From Nocardia carnea NBRC 14403 (GTDB taxonomy: Bacteria; Actinomycetota; Actinomycetes; Mycobacteriales; Mycobacteriaceae): DNA of 64,000 nucleotides. Positions 24,951 through 33,404 of this stretch are shown here, piece by piece (positions within the stretch are counted from its first letter, which is position 1; the number at the start of each line of letters is the position of its first letter). The translations under genes were made by a program, and so were the position numbers. The notes beneath the pieces are model-generated. The model made no database searches, was not told the DNA's origin, and saw only the letters and a program-made list of their open reading frames with translations. Location: assembly GCF_000308515.1 (NCBI RefSeq), contig NZ_BAFV01000020.1, positions 62,001-126,000 on the forward strand, given 5' to 3'.

Positions 24951-24964
24951 TGGAACGTGTTCTA
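24951..24964. promoter_or_regulatory. KstR-type operator at the ksi promoter
   Basis: TGGAACGTGTTCTA fits the 14-bp mycobacterial KstR palindrome TnnAACnnGTTnnA at every defined position. KstR is the TetR repressor of sterol catabolism, relieved by a cholesterol-derived CoA thioester. The site lies 16 bp before the ksi start and would block the promoter. The match is by eye from the remembered consensus. Confidence 0.65.
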
Positions 24965-25386
24965 GATTCGGGAGCGTAGCAGCCGGGCGCCGATAGGGCA
25001 CCGGGAACCGTACGACAGGCAGTGTGCTCGCCGTCGGCCGATATGTGGATGGTAATGAGAAATACCTGATCAGAATGCATATCTTGCACAGCGGGCGGGT
25101 ATCTTCGCTGATCCCTCGGTTCGCCGTTGAAACGCCGCCGCGCAGGAGATGCGTCTGCTCATAACTTCGCTGCAGCGCCCGCGGATGTTACGTGTTCCAG
25201 CCTGCGGACGGCCTGTTTCGGGATGCGTGGAAAGCGGAATTCCGGGTCCATCGCGCGAACTCACTCAGAAATCATTGCTATGACTGCTGGTCTGGCCGGT
25301 GTGTCGGCGGTTCGGTGTCGGTATTGTGATGTTGAATCGACCCCGATCAACCAGATGTTCGAGCGACGAGTGAAAGCGGAGGAGAT
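24965..25386. other. Intergenic region with the mIHF promoter
   Basis: 422 bp with no gene I can support. A comparatively AT-rich stretch lies at 25041-25090. A TANNNT hexamer (TATTGT, 25322-25327) lies about 50 nt before the ribosome site of the mIHF gene and is a candidate -10 element. No hairpin terminator or repeat stands out. Confidence 0.4.
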
Positions 25387-25701
25387 ATGGCACTGCCAAC
25401 GATGACCGCGGAACAACGCACGGAGGCTCTGGCCAAAGCGGCGGCGGTGCGCAAGGCGCGCTCCGAACTGATCGGTCAGGTGAAAGACGGCAAAGTTTCG
25501 GTCGCCGACCTGCTGCGCAAGGCCGATAGCGATGAACTGGTCAAGAAGACCAAGGTGGTCGCTGTGATCAAGGCGCTGCCGGGCGTAGGGCCGGTGAAGG
25601 CCGCCAAGCTGATGGACCAGGCGGAAATCCCGGAGGATCGCCGGATCGGCGGTCTGGGTGCCCGCCAGCGGGCGGCGCTGCTGGAGGCGCTGGCCAACTG
25701 A
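25387..25701 (+). CDS. Actinobacterial integration host factor (mIHF-like)
   Basis: 104 aa, starting M-A-L-P like mIHF of mycobacteria. Conserved elements are A-A-A-V-R-K-A-R-S-E-L near 20-30, L-L-R-K-A-D-S-D-E, the helix-two-turn-helix-like K-A-L-P-G-V-G-P-V-K-A-A-K-L-M and the C-terminal R-R-I-G-G-L-G-A-R-Q-R-A-A-L-L-E. mIHF binds and bends DNA in the nucleoid, and is needed for phage L5 integration and chromosome order. A GGAGGAG site precedes the ATG. In mycobacteria mihF lies beside gmk; no gmk is here, so this may be a paralogue. Confidence 0.9.
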   Translation: MALPTMTAEQRTEALAKAAAVRKARSELIGQVKDGKVSVADLLRKADSDELVKKTKVVAVIKALPGVGPVKAAKLMDQAEIPEDRRIGGLGARQRAALLEALAN

Positions 25702-25802
25702 GGAGGGGAGCGTCCGACCGTGGGCGCTCCGAACTCCGGCCGCGGCCGAGCCGGTCGTCGTTGGTGAAACGACCGGCATGGCCCGGCGGGCCAGGTGCTG
25801 AC

Positions 25803-26240
25803 ATGTCCACACGTGATGACATCGAATCGTTCCTCGACGAGTATCAGTCCACGCTGAGCGCCTTCGACGCCGAGCGTACGGCCGCACTGTGGGGGACACC
25901 GGGCACCATTGTCAGTGATGAATTCGTCGGATCGCTGCATTCCCGGGAAGAAATGGCGCGGGGCCTGGCGCAGGCGCATCCCATGTACCAGATGCTCGGC
26001 CTCTCCCGGGTCGACCACACCTTGCTGGAATTCGCGGAGCTGACCGCCGTGCTGGCGCGGGTCCGGGTGCGCTGGCATTTCTACGACAGCGACGAGGCGC
26101 TGCTCGCCGACAGCGATTACGAATATCTGCTGCGTCGTGACGATGACGGCTGGCATACGTATGTCGCCGTCGCCATCGACGAGGCAGAGAAATTGTCCCG
26201 CGTGGCAGCGGACCGCGGGATCCGGCTGCCCGGAATGTGA
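25803..26240 (+). CDS. SnoaL/NTF2-like fold protein, substrate unknown
   Basis: 145 aa from the ATG at 25803. An opening helix (D-D-I-E-S-F-L-D-E-Y-Q-S-T-L-S-A-F-D) and alternating strands such as A-V-L-A-R-V-R-V-R-W-H-F and Y-E-Y-L-L-R-R-D-D-D-G-W-H match the NTF2-like cone fold used by polyketide cyclases, dehydratases and many inert proteins. The KSI catalytic triad of the nearby ksi gene is not present. It follows the mIHF gene by about 100 bp. No pathway can be assigned. Confidence 0.6.
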   Translation: MSTRDDIESFLDEYQSTLSAFDAERTAALWGTPGTIVSDEFVGSLHSREEMARGLAQAHPMYQMLGLSRVDHTLLEFAELTAVLARVRVRWHFYDSDEALLADSDYEYLLRRDDDGWHTYVAVAIDEAEKLSRVAADRGIRLPGM

Positions 26241-26279
26241 CAGGCCGTCGTGTGCAACGGGGGAGTGTCGCGGAAAAGT

Positions 26280-27008
26280 TCAGCGGGTGGCGCGCTGTGT
26301 CAGCAGTGCTGCCACGCCGTCGAGAATGCGTTCTATTCCGAATTCGAGGGCGGCATCGCGCCGGTGCGGCCGGTCGCCCGGCTCCGATGCTTCGGCGGGA
26401 TCGGATATCGCAGCGATCAGCCGGGGGAAACGATCACCCGCCGATTCCAGCGCCGCGGACATCGTCGTGGTCAATTCCTTCTCGCCGGTTGCGGGGCCCA
26501 TCAATTGCTGCGCCAGGCTGCGTACGTGCCCATTCAGTACGACGAGCGTATCCAGCAGCTCCGGACCGGTCAGCTCGATATCCGCCATCACCTCGAGCGC
26601 GGACTCGGTCCAGCCGAGCTCGTTGGGGCCCATCGGCCGGGTGCCCGCCAGTAGTTCCATCACCCACGGATGCCGCCGGTACCGTTCGAAACTCAGCAGC
26701 GCCCAGGAACGCAACCCGGCCCGCCATGCCGGCGTGCCGGAGGTGTCCAGTTCCGGAAGGCCGGCCAGGGCCGCTTCTGTCATCAGTGCGGTGAGTTCGG
26801 CTTTGCCCGGCACGTGGCGGTACAGCGACATTTTGGTGTAGCCGAGCCGGTCGGCGAGCTTCTGCATGGATACCGCGGCCAATCCTTCGGCATCGGCCAG
26901 CTCGACCGCGGCGGACACGATCGCGGCGCGGGTCAGGGTGGGTTTGGGTCCCCGAGTCGGCCGTCGATCAGTACCCCAGAGCATTTCCAGGACGGTCGGG
27001 GTCGCCAT
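26280..27008 (-). CDS. TetR-family repressor, divergent from an FAD monooxygenase
   Basis: 242 aa from the ATG at 27008, with GGAGAGG upstream. The helix-turn-helix is L-T-R-A-A-I-V-S-A-A-V-E-L-A-D with L-A-D-R-L-G-Y-T-K-M-S-L-Y-R-H-V (about 24-66). The helical C-terminal domain fits the TetR_C group typical of actinobacterial drug-type repressors. It faces the FAD monooxygenase gene across a 108-bp gap containing two small dyads, the classic layout of a repressor controlling its divergent neighbour, much as in tetR/tetX-like pairs. The inducer is unknown. Confidence 0.87.
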   Translation of the reverse strand: MATPTVLEMLWGTDRRPTRGPKPTLTRAAIVSAAVELADAEGLAAVSMQKLADRLGYTKMSLYRHVPGKAELTALMTEAALAGLPELDTSGTPAWRAGLRSWALLSFERYRRHPWVMELLAGTRPMGPNELGWTESALEVMADIELTGPELLDTLVVLNGHVRSLAQQLMGPATGEKELTTTMSAALESAGDRFPRLIAAISDPAEASEPGDRPHRRDAALEFGIERILDGVAALLTQRATR

Positions 27009-27053
27009 CGGGTGCCTCTCCGAAATCGGTTGACGTGCAATCGTGTCTACCAT

Positions 27054-27087
27054 ACGCTTCACTGCGTCTTCCGGAAACAGTATCCGG
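27054..27087. promoter_or_regulatory. Candidate operators between tetR and the monooxygenase gene
   Basis: Two dyads lie in the shared 108-bp promoter region: ACGC-ttcact-GCGT (27054-27067) and CCGGA-aacagta-TCCGG (27071-27087). The second is 17 bp, a usual size for a TetR operator. Either may bind the divergent repressor. Confidence 0.4.
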
Positions 27088-27116
27088 TGGACGCATATTG
27101 TGGGATGGAGCTCAAC

Positions 27117-28289
27117 ATGAAGAACCGCAGTGTTCTCGTCTCCGGCGCGAGTATCGCCGGCCCCGCGCTCGCCTATTGGCTCGCTCGCTACGGATTCGAC
27201 GTCACGGTGGTCGAGCGCGCCCCCGCACTGCGACCCGGCGGCCAGGCCGTCGACTTCAAAGGAGTCGTGCACCGCACGGTGCTGGAGCGGATGGGCGTAT
27301 ACGACGAGATATGCCGCCGAAGTACCGGTGCCACCGATATGGTCCTGGTCGATGCCCGCGGGCGCGAGCGAGCACGGATATCCGGCGATTTCACCGGCGG
27401 CGACGTCGAGATCCTGCGTGGGGACCTGGCCGGAATCCTGTACGAGGCCGGTGCGCAGGACTGCACCTACCGGTTCGGCGATTCGATCAGTGCACTTCGC
27501 GAAACCGCAGGCGGTGTCGACGTCGAGTTCGAGAACGGTCCCGCCGGGCGCTTCGATCTGGTCTTCGGTGCGGACGGTATCCACTCCCGGGTGCGTCGGC
27601 TGGCCTTCGGACCGGAAGAGCAGTTCGTCCGGCACCGCGGCTACTACTACGCCATAGCCGGGGAATCAGCCCGTCGTGCCCAGTCGGATGGGCCGCGCCG
27701 GCGCGAATCGTATGCCCACAACGACGCGGGCCGGCTTGCAGTGGGAGGCGGCCCGAAGGCGCAGCAGATGTATCTGTTCGCGGCATCCGAGATTCACTTC
27801 GCGGACGAAGCCGACAAACGTCGCGTGCTGACCGAGAAGTTCACCGGGATGGGGTGGCAGGTGCCCGAAATGCTCGCCGAACTACCCGAACTCGGCGATT
27901 TCTATCTCGACGCCCTGGCCCGGGTCCGGATACCGAGTTATGTGGCGGGACGGGTGGCTCTGGTCGGAGACAGCGCCTACGGGAACACCCTCGCCGGGTT
28001 CGGCACCGGTCTGGCAGTGGTGGGCGCCTATGTGCTGGCGGGGGAACTGGCCGCCGCAGAAGGCGACCATACGGTGGCTTTCGCTCGATACGACCGGATC
28101 ATGCGCAGGTATGCAAAGGTCGGTCTGGGGAGCAGCCCCGGCCCGTTCCTGGCACCGAAAACCGCATATGGCCTGCGGCTGCGCGATTGGTTTCTCGGGT
28201 CGCGCTGGTTCCGTCTCATGGACAAGTTCGCAGTGGACGCCAAGGACGACCTGGATCTCACCCGATATCCGAATTGGGAACCGCGCTGA
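27117..28289 (+). CDS. FAD-dependent aromatic-type monooxygenase (TetX-like)
   Basis: 390 aa. An N-terminal dinucleotide fold (V-L-V-S-G-A-S-I-A-G-P-A-L-A-Y-W-L) with acidic V-V-E-R end, a D-G-type motif (G-A-D-G-I-H-S-R-V-R) that contacts FAD and NADPH, and a G-D-S-A-Y-G-N-T-L-A-G-F-G-T-G loop mark a class A flavoprotein monooxygenase. The family hydroxylates aromatics or inactivates antibiotics such as tetracycline or rifamycin; substrate cannot be read here. GGAG sits 6 nt before the ATG at 27117; an in-frame ATG at 27105 is less well placed. It is probably repressed by the divergent TetR. Confidence 0.85.
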   Translation: MKNRSVLVSGASIAGPALAYWLARYGFDVTVVERAPALRPGGQAVDFKGVVHRTVLERMGVYDEICRRSTGATDMVLVDARGRERARISGDFTGGDVEILRGDLAGILYEAGAQDCTYRFGDSISALRETAGGVDVEFENGPAGRFDLVFGADGIHSRVRRLAFGPEEQFVRHRGYYYAIAGESARRAQSDGPRRRESYAHNDAGRLAVGGGPKAQQMYLFAASEIHFADEADKRRVLTEKFTGMGWQVPEMLAELPELGDFYLDALARVRIPSYVAGRVALVGDSAYGNTLAGFGTGLAVVGAYVLAGELAAAEGDHTVAFARYDRIMRRYAKVGLGSSPGPFLAPKTAYGLRLRDWFLGSRWFRLMDKFAVDAKDDLDLTRYPNWEPR

Positions 28290-28353
28290 ACCGCACGGAC
28301 ATACCTGTGCGTCCCGCCGCCGCGCACAAGTGCGGGCCGAAGCGGCGCTCACG

Positions 28354-29181
28354 TCAGGCGTCGGGGATCGACCCCGAGACCCGTTCCGCTGCGGTGTAGA
28401 TGTTCATCGTGCCGCCACGGACGAAACCTGCCAGGGTGAGCCCGGATTCGGCGGCGAGGTCCACGGCCAGCGAACTCGGGGCCGACACCGCCGCGAGGAT
28501 CGGGATACCGGCAAGGACGGCTTTCTGTGCGAGTTCGAACGAAGCCCGACCACTCACGACCAGCACGAGATCCGATGCCGGGATCCGGTTCTCCCGCAGC
28601 GCCCAGCCGATGACCTTGTCGACCGCGTTGTGCCGGCCGATATCCTCCCGCACGGCCACGGCGTCACCGTCGGTGGTGAACAGGCCCGCGGCGTGCAGGC
28701 CACCGGTCGCGTCGAAAACCGTCTGCCGACGGCGCAGCGCCTGCGGCAGGTGGGCGAGGACCGCGGCCTCGATCAATGGTTGCGGCGGGGAGAGTGGGTG
28801 GCGGCTGCGCTGCCGGATCTCGTCGAGGGCGGTTTTCCCGCACAGACCACAGGCTCCGGTGGTCAGGAACGGGCGGTTCGGCAGGGCAATGGGAGCGGCC
28901 GGATCGATATCGAGAACGTTGTAGGTGTTGCGGCCCTCGTCGTCCGTGCCTGCGCAGTAGCGGGCGGTGCGGATATCGGCGGCCTCGGTGATCAGCGATT
29001 CGGCGAAGAGGAAACCGTGCACCAAGTCGATATCGTTGCCCGGGGTGCGCATGGTGACGGTGAGCGACTCCCCGCGGACCCGGATTTCCAGGGGTTCTTC
29101 GACGGCCAGGGTATCGGGACGGGTGATCTCGCCGGCCGGGGTGATCCGTCGCATCCGGCGTCGCGCGGTAACTCTGCTCAT
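28354..29181 (-). CDS. fdhD: FdhD, sulfur carrier for formate dehydrogenase maturation
   Basis: 275 aa. The key C-G-L-C pair (in T-G-A-C-G-L-C-G-K-T) is present; in FdhD it accepts sulfur from a cysteine desulfurase and passes it to the molybdenum cofactor. Other family segments are E-E-P-L-E-I-R-V, D-I-D-L-V-H-G-F-L-F and the C-terminal E-D-I-G-R-H-N-A-V-D-K-V. The start is the ATG at 29181, which overlaps the stop of the upstream molybdopterin oxidoreductase by 4 nt (ATGA). Both are translated together, which fits chaperone with client. Confidence 0.95.
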   Translation of the reverse strand: MSRVTARRRMRRITPAGEITRPDTLAVEEPLEIRVRGESLTVTMRTPGNDIDLVHGFLFAESLITEAADIRTARYCAGTDDEGRNTYNVLDIDPAAPIALPNRPFLTTGACGLCGKTALDEIRQRSRHPLSPPQPLIEAAVLAHLPQALRRRQTVFDATGGLHAAGLFTTDGDAVAVREDIGRHNAVDKVIGWALRENRIPASDLVLVVSGRASFELAQKAVLAGIPILAAVSAPSSLAVDLAAESGLTLAGFVRGGTMNIYTAAERVSGSIPDA

Positions 29182-31487
29182 TCGGCGCTGCGCTGGTGGA
29201 TATGGGGTTCGAGCCGGATGACGACCGCCTTCGATACGGGTGTATTCGACCGCTCCGCCACATGGTCGAGCGGGACCAGGGGATTGGTTTCGGGGTAGTA
29301 GGCGGCGGCGTTCCCGCGGGGCGTGGAGTACTCGACCACCCGGAAACCCGTCACCCGGCGTTCGACACCGTCGGTCCACTCCGCGATCAGATCGACGAGA
29401 TCACCGTCGCGCAAACCCATCTCGGCGATATCGCCGGCATTCACCAGCACCACCCGGCGGCCGTGGTGGACACCGCGGTAGCGGTCGTCGAGGCCGTAGA
29501 TCGTGGTGTTGTACTGGTCGTGGCTGCGCAGCGTCTGCAGGACGAGCCGGCCGGGCGGTACCGGCACCCAGCTCAGGTCGTTCACCGCGAAATTGGCTTT
29601 CCCGGTAGTGGTGCGGAATTCGCGGGTATCGCGCGGCGGATGGGGGAGAACGAAACCGTTGCGCTGCCGGACCCGGCTGTTGTAATCGGCGCAGCCCGGC
29701 ACCACATGGGCGATGGCGTCGCGGATCCGGTCGTAGTCGCCGCGGAAATCTTCCCAGGGCACGGGATGTCCGGGACCCAGCAGTTCCCGGGCGAGTTCGC
29801 AGACGATCGCGACCTCGCTGCGCAGTTCGTCGCTCACCGGATCGAGCCGGCCGGTGGACAGATGCACCATCGACATCGAATCCTCCACCGATACCTGCTG
29901 GCGCCGGCCGTTCTGCATATCCAGATCGGTGCGGCCCAGGGTCGGCAGGATCAGTGCGGTGGCGCCGTGGACGATATGGCTGCGGTTGAGTTTGGTCGAT
30001 ACCTGCACCGTGAGTGCGCAGTTGCGCAGGGCGGCCTCGGTGACGGTGGTATCCGGGGTGGCGGCGACGAAATTACCGCCCATCCCGAAGAACACGCGGG
30101 CCTGCCCGTCGCGCAGTGCGCGGATGGCGGCGACGGTGTCGTAGCCGTGGGTGCGCGGGCTGGTGATCTCGAACTCGTTGTCCAGGGCGGCGAGGAACGG
30201 TTCGGGCATCTTCTCCCAGATGCCCATGGTGCGGTCGCCCTGCACATTGGAATGACCGCGCACCGGGCAGACACCCGCGCCCGGTTTGCCGATCATTCCC
30301 CGCGCCAGCAGCAGATTGGTGGCTTCCTCGATGGTGGCGACCGCGTTCTTGTGCTGGGTGAGCCCCATCGCCCAGCAGACGATGGTGTTGCGGGAGCGGG
30401 CCAGCCGGTCGGCTGTGCGGGCCAGTTCATCGGGTGTGAGACCGCTCGCCTCGTACACCGTATCCAGGTCGACGGCGCGGATATGGCGCTCATAGGCGGC
30501 GAAACCGGCCGTATGCGATTCGATGAAGGCGCGGTCCAGGACGGTGCCCGGGGCCCGGTCCTCGGCCTCGAACAGCAGTTTCGCCAGTCCCTGGAACAGG
30601 GCCATATCGCCGCCGAGGCGGATCTGCAGGAAATCGTCGGCGATATCGACGCCGGTGGTGAGCCCGCGAACGGTCTGCGGATCGCGGAAACCGATCAGTC
30701 CGGTTTCGGGCAGCGGATTGATCGCGACGATCTCGGCGCCGGATTTCTTCGCGTCGGCGAGCGCGCTGAGCATACGCGGATGGTTGGTGCCCGGGTTCTG
30801 GCCCGCGATCAGGATGAGATCGGCGGCGGCGAAATCGTCGACCGTCACCGAACCCTTGCCGATACCGATGGAACCGGTGAGTGCGGTGCCCGACGATTCG
30901 TGGCACATATTGCTGCAGTCGGGCAGGTTGTTGGTACCGAAACTGCGGACCATCAGCTGGTAGAGGAACGCGGTTTCGTTCGCGGTGCGGCCGGAGGTGT
31001 AGAACACGGCCTCATCCGGGGAATCCAGTGCCCGCAACTGCTCGGCGATCAACCGGTAGGCGTCGTCCCACCCGATCGGGCTGTAGTGGGTATCACCCGG
31101 CCGCAGCACCATGGGATGGGTCAGCCGACCCTGACGGCCCAGCCAGTACCCGGACTTCTCGGCGAGATCGGCGATCGAATATTCGGCGAAGAACTCCGGG
31201 CCGACGGTGTTCAGCGTCGCCTCTTCGGCGACTGCCTTCGCCCCGTTCTCGCAGAACTCGGCGGGACGGCGGGACCCGCTGGGTTCCGGCCAGGCACACC
31301 CCGGACAGTCGAACCCGTTCACCTGGTTCACCCGCGCCAGCGTGCGCGCGGTGCGGACCACACCCATATCGGCGACCGCCCGCCCCAGCGCGACCCCGAC
31401 CGCCCGCAGGCCCGCTGCCTGCGCCTTCGGCGGTGTGACGGTGAGCGCGGATTCGTCGATGTCCTCGGTCGGGCCGTTGCGGTGCAT
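29178..31487 (-). CDS. fdhF: FdhF/YdeP-type molybdopterin oxidoreductase, alpha subunit
   Basis: 769 aa from the ATG at 31487, the usual length of the YdeP/FdhF-like subfamily (R-T-L-A-R-V-N-Q-V-N-G-F-D-C-P-G-C-A-W-P at the start). It has the molybdopterin-binding segments F-Y-T-S-G-R-T-A-N-E, S-N-M-C-H-E-S-S and Q-N-P-G-T-N-H-P, and a C-terminal dinucleotide domain (T-L-R-S-H-D-Q-Y-N-T). The C-x2-C-A-W-P motif suggests one Fe-S cluster. The FdhD partner downstream supports formate dehydrogenase or a related oxidoreductase; no small electron-transfer subunits are nearby. M. tuberculosis has a comparable fdhF-fdhD pair. Confidence 0.88.
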   Translation of the reverse strand: MHRNGPTEDIDESALTVTPPKAQAAGLRAVGVALGRAVADMGVVRTARTLARVNQVNGFDCPGCAWPEPSGSRRPAEFCENGAKAVAEEATLNTVGPEFFAEYSIADLAEKSGYWLGRQGRLTHPMVLRPGDTHYSPIGWDDAYRLIAEQLRALDSPDEAVFYTSGRTANETAFLYQLMVRSFGTNNLPDCSNMCHESSGTALTGSIGIGKGSVTVDDFAAADLILIAGQNPGTNHPRMLSALADAKKSGAEIVAINPLPETGLIGFRDPQTVRGLTTGVDIADDFLQIRLGGDMALFQGLAKLLFEAEDRAPGTVLDRAFIESHTAGFAAYERHIRAVDLDTVYEASGLTPDELARTADRLARSRNTIVCWAMGLTQHKNAVATIEEATNLLLARGMIGKPGAGVCPVRGHSNVQGDRTMGIWEKMPEPFLAALDNEFEITSPRTHGYDTVAAIRALRDGQARVFFGMGGNFVAATPDTTVTEAALRNCALTVQVSTKLNRSHIVHGATALILPTLGRTDLDMQNGRRQQVSVEDSMSMVHLSTGRLDPVSDELRSEVAIVCELARELLGPGHPVPWEDFRGDYDRIRDAIAHVVPGCADYNSRVRQRNGFVLPHPPRDTREFRTTTGKANFAVNDLSWVPVPPGRLVLQTLRSHDQYNTTIYGLDDRYRGVHHGRRVVLVNAGDIAEMGLRDGDLVDLIAEWTDGVERRVTGFRVVEYSTPRGNAAAYYPETNPLVPLDHVAERSNTPVSKAVVIRLEPHIHQRSAE

Positions 31488-31536
31488 ACCGCCATTGTGC
31501 GCTGTGCGGCGCGGCCGCGTGGCCCGGGCACACCGC

Positions 31537-32649
31537 TCAGCCGGCGTGCCCGGATTCCGACGGGTAGGTGAGCACCTGTTCGCTGATGCGGATCCGGCCG
31601 CCGGGCGGTAGTTCGGTCGGGGATTGACCGATACGGGTCCAGCGCGGTTCGTCGGGGGTCGAGACGAAGGTGCCCGCCGCGGTGCCGGCGTCGCGCAGGT
31701 ACACCTTGCCGGCGTCCACCGAGAGGTAGGCGTGGACGCGCGAGATATGGCGGTCGCGCTGCAGTACCAGCGGGGCGGCGGTTTTGCGGCGCACCGATTC
31801 GTCGACCGAGGGCCCACGGCCGATCACGTACGCGCGGTCCAGCGGGTAACTCGTACCGTCCTCGGCGACCAGTACGACGGGACTTTTCTCCGCGGTGTCC
31901 GCGCCGTTGTGGGTGGCGTGCGCGTGCGGTTTCGCCGTGTTCTTCCCGAGCCGGATGGGATCCGCCGCCGGGCGCGCCGGTGCCGCGGACCAGGCTCGGG
32001 TGCCGGGGAGCGGCCCCGCCGGGCGGGCAGCCGCGAGGCCGGTAGGTGGCCCGGAATCGGCCGCCGGTTCCGGATCGGCGGCGGCGACCATACCGGCCGG
32101 TGCGGTGGCAGGCGGCTCCCCGGCGCCCCGTTTCGCCGCAACCGCCGCGGCGGGCCGGCCCGGTTTCTTGCTCCGGCGCACCGCCGCGTGGATCACGAAA
32201 CCACCGCCGGGCACCACCCCGGCGCGCAGATCGGTCCTGGGATACGGCGTCACCTGGGCGTCCGCGCCCGGGCCCACCGACAGCGTGCGGACCGGATCAC
32301 GCACGATTTCGTCCACCCAGGTGAAAGCACGCGCCCCGACCAGCCGCCGGGAACCTTCGGCACCGGAGATCAACGCCGATACCGGGCCCCGCAGCAGCAC
32401 CAGGGTGCCGTCGGCGGTGGGCGCGACCAAACCGAACGGGGGCGGTTCCGAACCGGTCCCGAACACCACTGCCGCGAGCCGCTGTGCGATCGCCGCACCG
32501 GGATGCTCCACATCCGCCACTGCCTCGACGGCGCCGAGTATCCGCTCGGTGGACGCATTGGCGCCCACCAGGTAGATCACGACATCACCGAAGCGCGCGA
32601 CCAGGCCCTCGCCCGGTGCGATACCGATGGTGGACGTATCGACACGCAC
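31537..32649 (-). CDS. FHA-domain protein
   Basis: 370 aa. The C-terminal 100 residues form an FHA domain: Y-V-I-G-R-G-P, then I-S-R-V-H-A-Y-L and a V-Y-L-R-D-A-G-T-A-A-G-T-F strand. The conserved G-R and S-R-x-H that bind phosphothreonine are intact. The first 150 residues form a separate folded domain I do not recognise, joined by a Pro/Ala-rich linker. It should be a cytosolic phosphothreonine reader. FHA proteins are typical partners of Ser/Thr kinases; a PknG-like kinase is in this window but 27 kb away. The neighbouring oxidoreductase operon shows no clear link. Confidence 0.82.
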   Translation of the reverse strand: MRVDTSTIGIAPGEGLVARFGDVVIYLVGANASTERILGAVEAVADVEHPGAAIAQRLAAVVFGTGSEPPPFGLVAPTADGTLVLLRGPVSALISGAEGSRRLVGARAFTWVDEIVRDPVRTLSVGPGADAQVTPYPRTDLRAGVVPGGGFVIHAAVRRSKKPGRPAAAVAAKRGAGEPPATAPAGMVAAADPEPAADSGPPTGLAAARPAGPLPGTRAWSAAPARPAADPIRLGKNTAKPHAHATHNGADTAEKSPVVLVAEDGTSYPLDRAYVIGRGPSVDESVRRKTAAPLVLQRDRHISRVHAYLSVDAGKVYLRDAGTAAGTFVSTPDEPRWTRIGQSPTELPPGGRIRISEQVLTYPSESGHAG

Positions 32650-32870
32650 TCCCGGCTCCTTCCTCAGACCACCGCACCAGCATAGATGCGAGCCGTGTTT
32701 TCTTGCGGCGCCTGCGGCCTCAACCCTTCGAGGGCCTCGCTGAACTCGGCTCTGAGGCCGATGCTCGTTCCGGAGAATGGGTCGGCCGGCCGATATGTCG
32801 GTGCCCGGCCTCCGCGGCCGCGCCGAAGGTGCCGCAAAATAGACACAGTCGTCACCGAACAGGAGTGCTC

Positions 32871-33404
32871 ATGATCCGCGAGGCGACCGCTACGGATATA
32901 CCTCGGTTGCAGGAGATCGAGGTGCGGGCGGGGGAGCTGTTCGCCGCGATCGGGATGGATGCGGTGGCGGGGGACGAACCGCTGTCCGCGGAGGTGCTCG
33001 GCGAGTTCGTGCTCGACGGCCGGGCGTGGATGTGGGTGAGCGTAGAGGGCCCGGTGGGGTATCTGATCGTGAGTGTTGTCGATGGGAACGCACATATCGA
33101 CCAGGTGTCGGTACTGCCCGAATGCCGGGGGCAGCGGATCGGGCGGCGGCTCATCGACCGGGCGGTCCGCTGGGCAGCAGAGGGCGGGCTACCGGCGATC
33201 ACGTTGACCACGTTCACCGAGGTCGCCTGGAACGGGCCCTATTACGCGCGGCTGGGTTTCCGTTACCTGGACGCCGCTGAAGAAACGCCCGGTCTGCGCG
33301 CGGTGCGGGCCGAAGAGATCGCGCACGGACTGGACCGCTGGCCGCGCGCCTGTATGACCGCTTCCGTGCCGGAATGGCAGTACGCCGCGGCTTACTCGGA
33401 ATAG
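32871..33404 (+). CDS. GNAT-family N-acetyltransferase
   Basis: 177 aa from the ATG at 32871, with AGGAG 6 nt upstream. It follows the GNAT order: I-R-E-A-T-A-T-D-I-P opening strand, a V-G-Y-L-I-V-S-V-V-D strand, then the acetyl-CoA loop V-S-V-L-P-E-C-R-G-Q-R-I-G-R-R-L-I and a late Y-Y-A-R-L-G-F-R. The acceptor could be a small amine, antibiotic or protein. It is divergent from the FHA gene (221 bp) and its last 13 nt overlap the convergent glpD end. Confidence 0.88.
   Translation: MIREATATDIPRLQEIEVRAGELFAAIGMDAVAGDEPLSAEVLGEFVLDGRAWMWVSVEGPVGYLIVSVVDGNAHIDQVSVLPECRGQRIGRRLIDRAVRWAAEGGLPAITLTTFTEVAWNGPYYARLGFRYLDAAEETPGLRAVRAEEIAHGLDRWPRACMTASVPEWQYAAAYSE

Noticed and set aside
24557..27008. 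A sterol-catabolic gene cluster
   Set aside because: Only ksi has a KstR-type site and a steroid signature. The neighbours (mIHF, SnoaL-like, TetR) give no further support.
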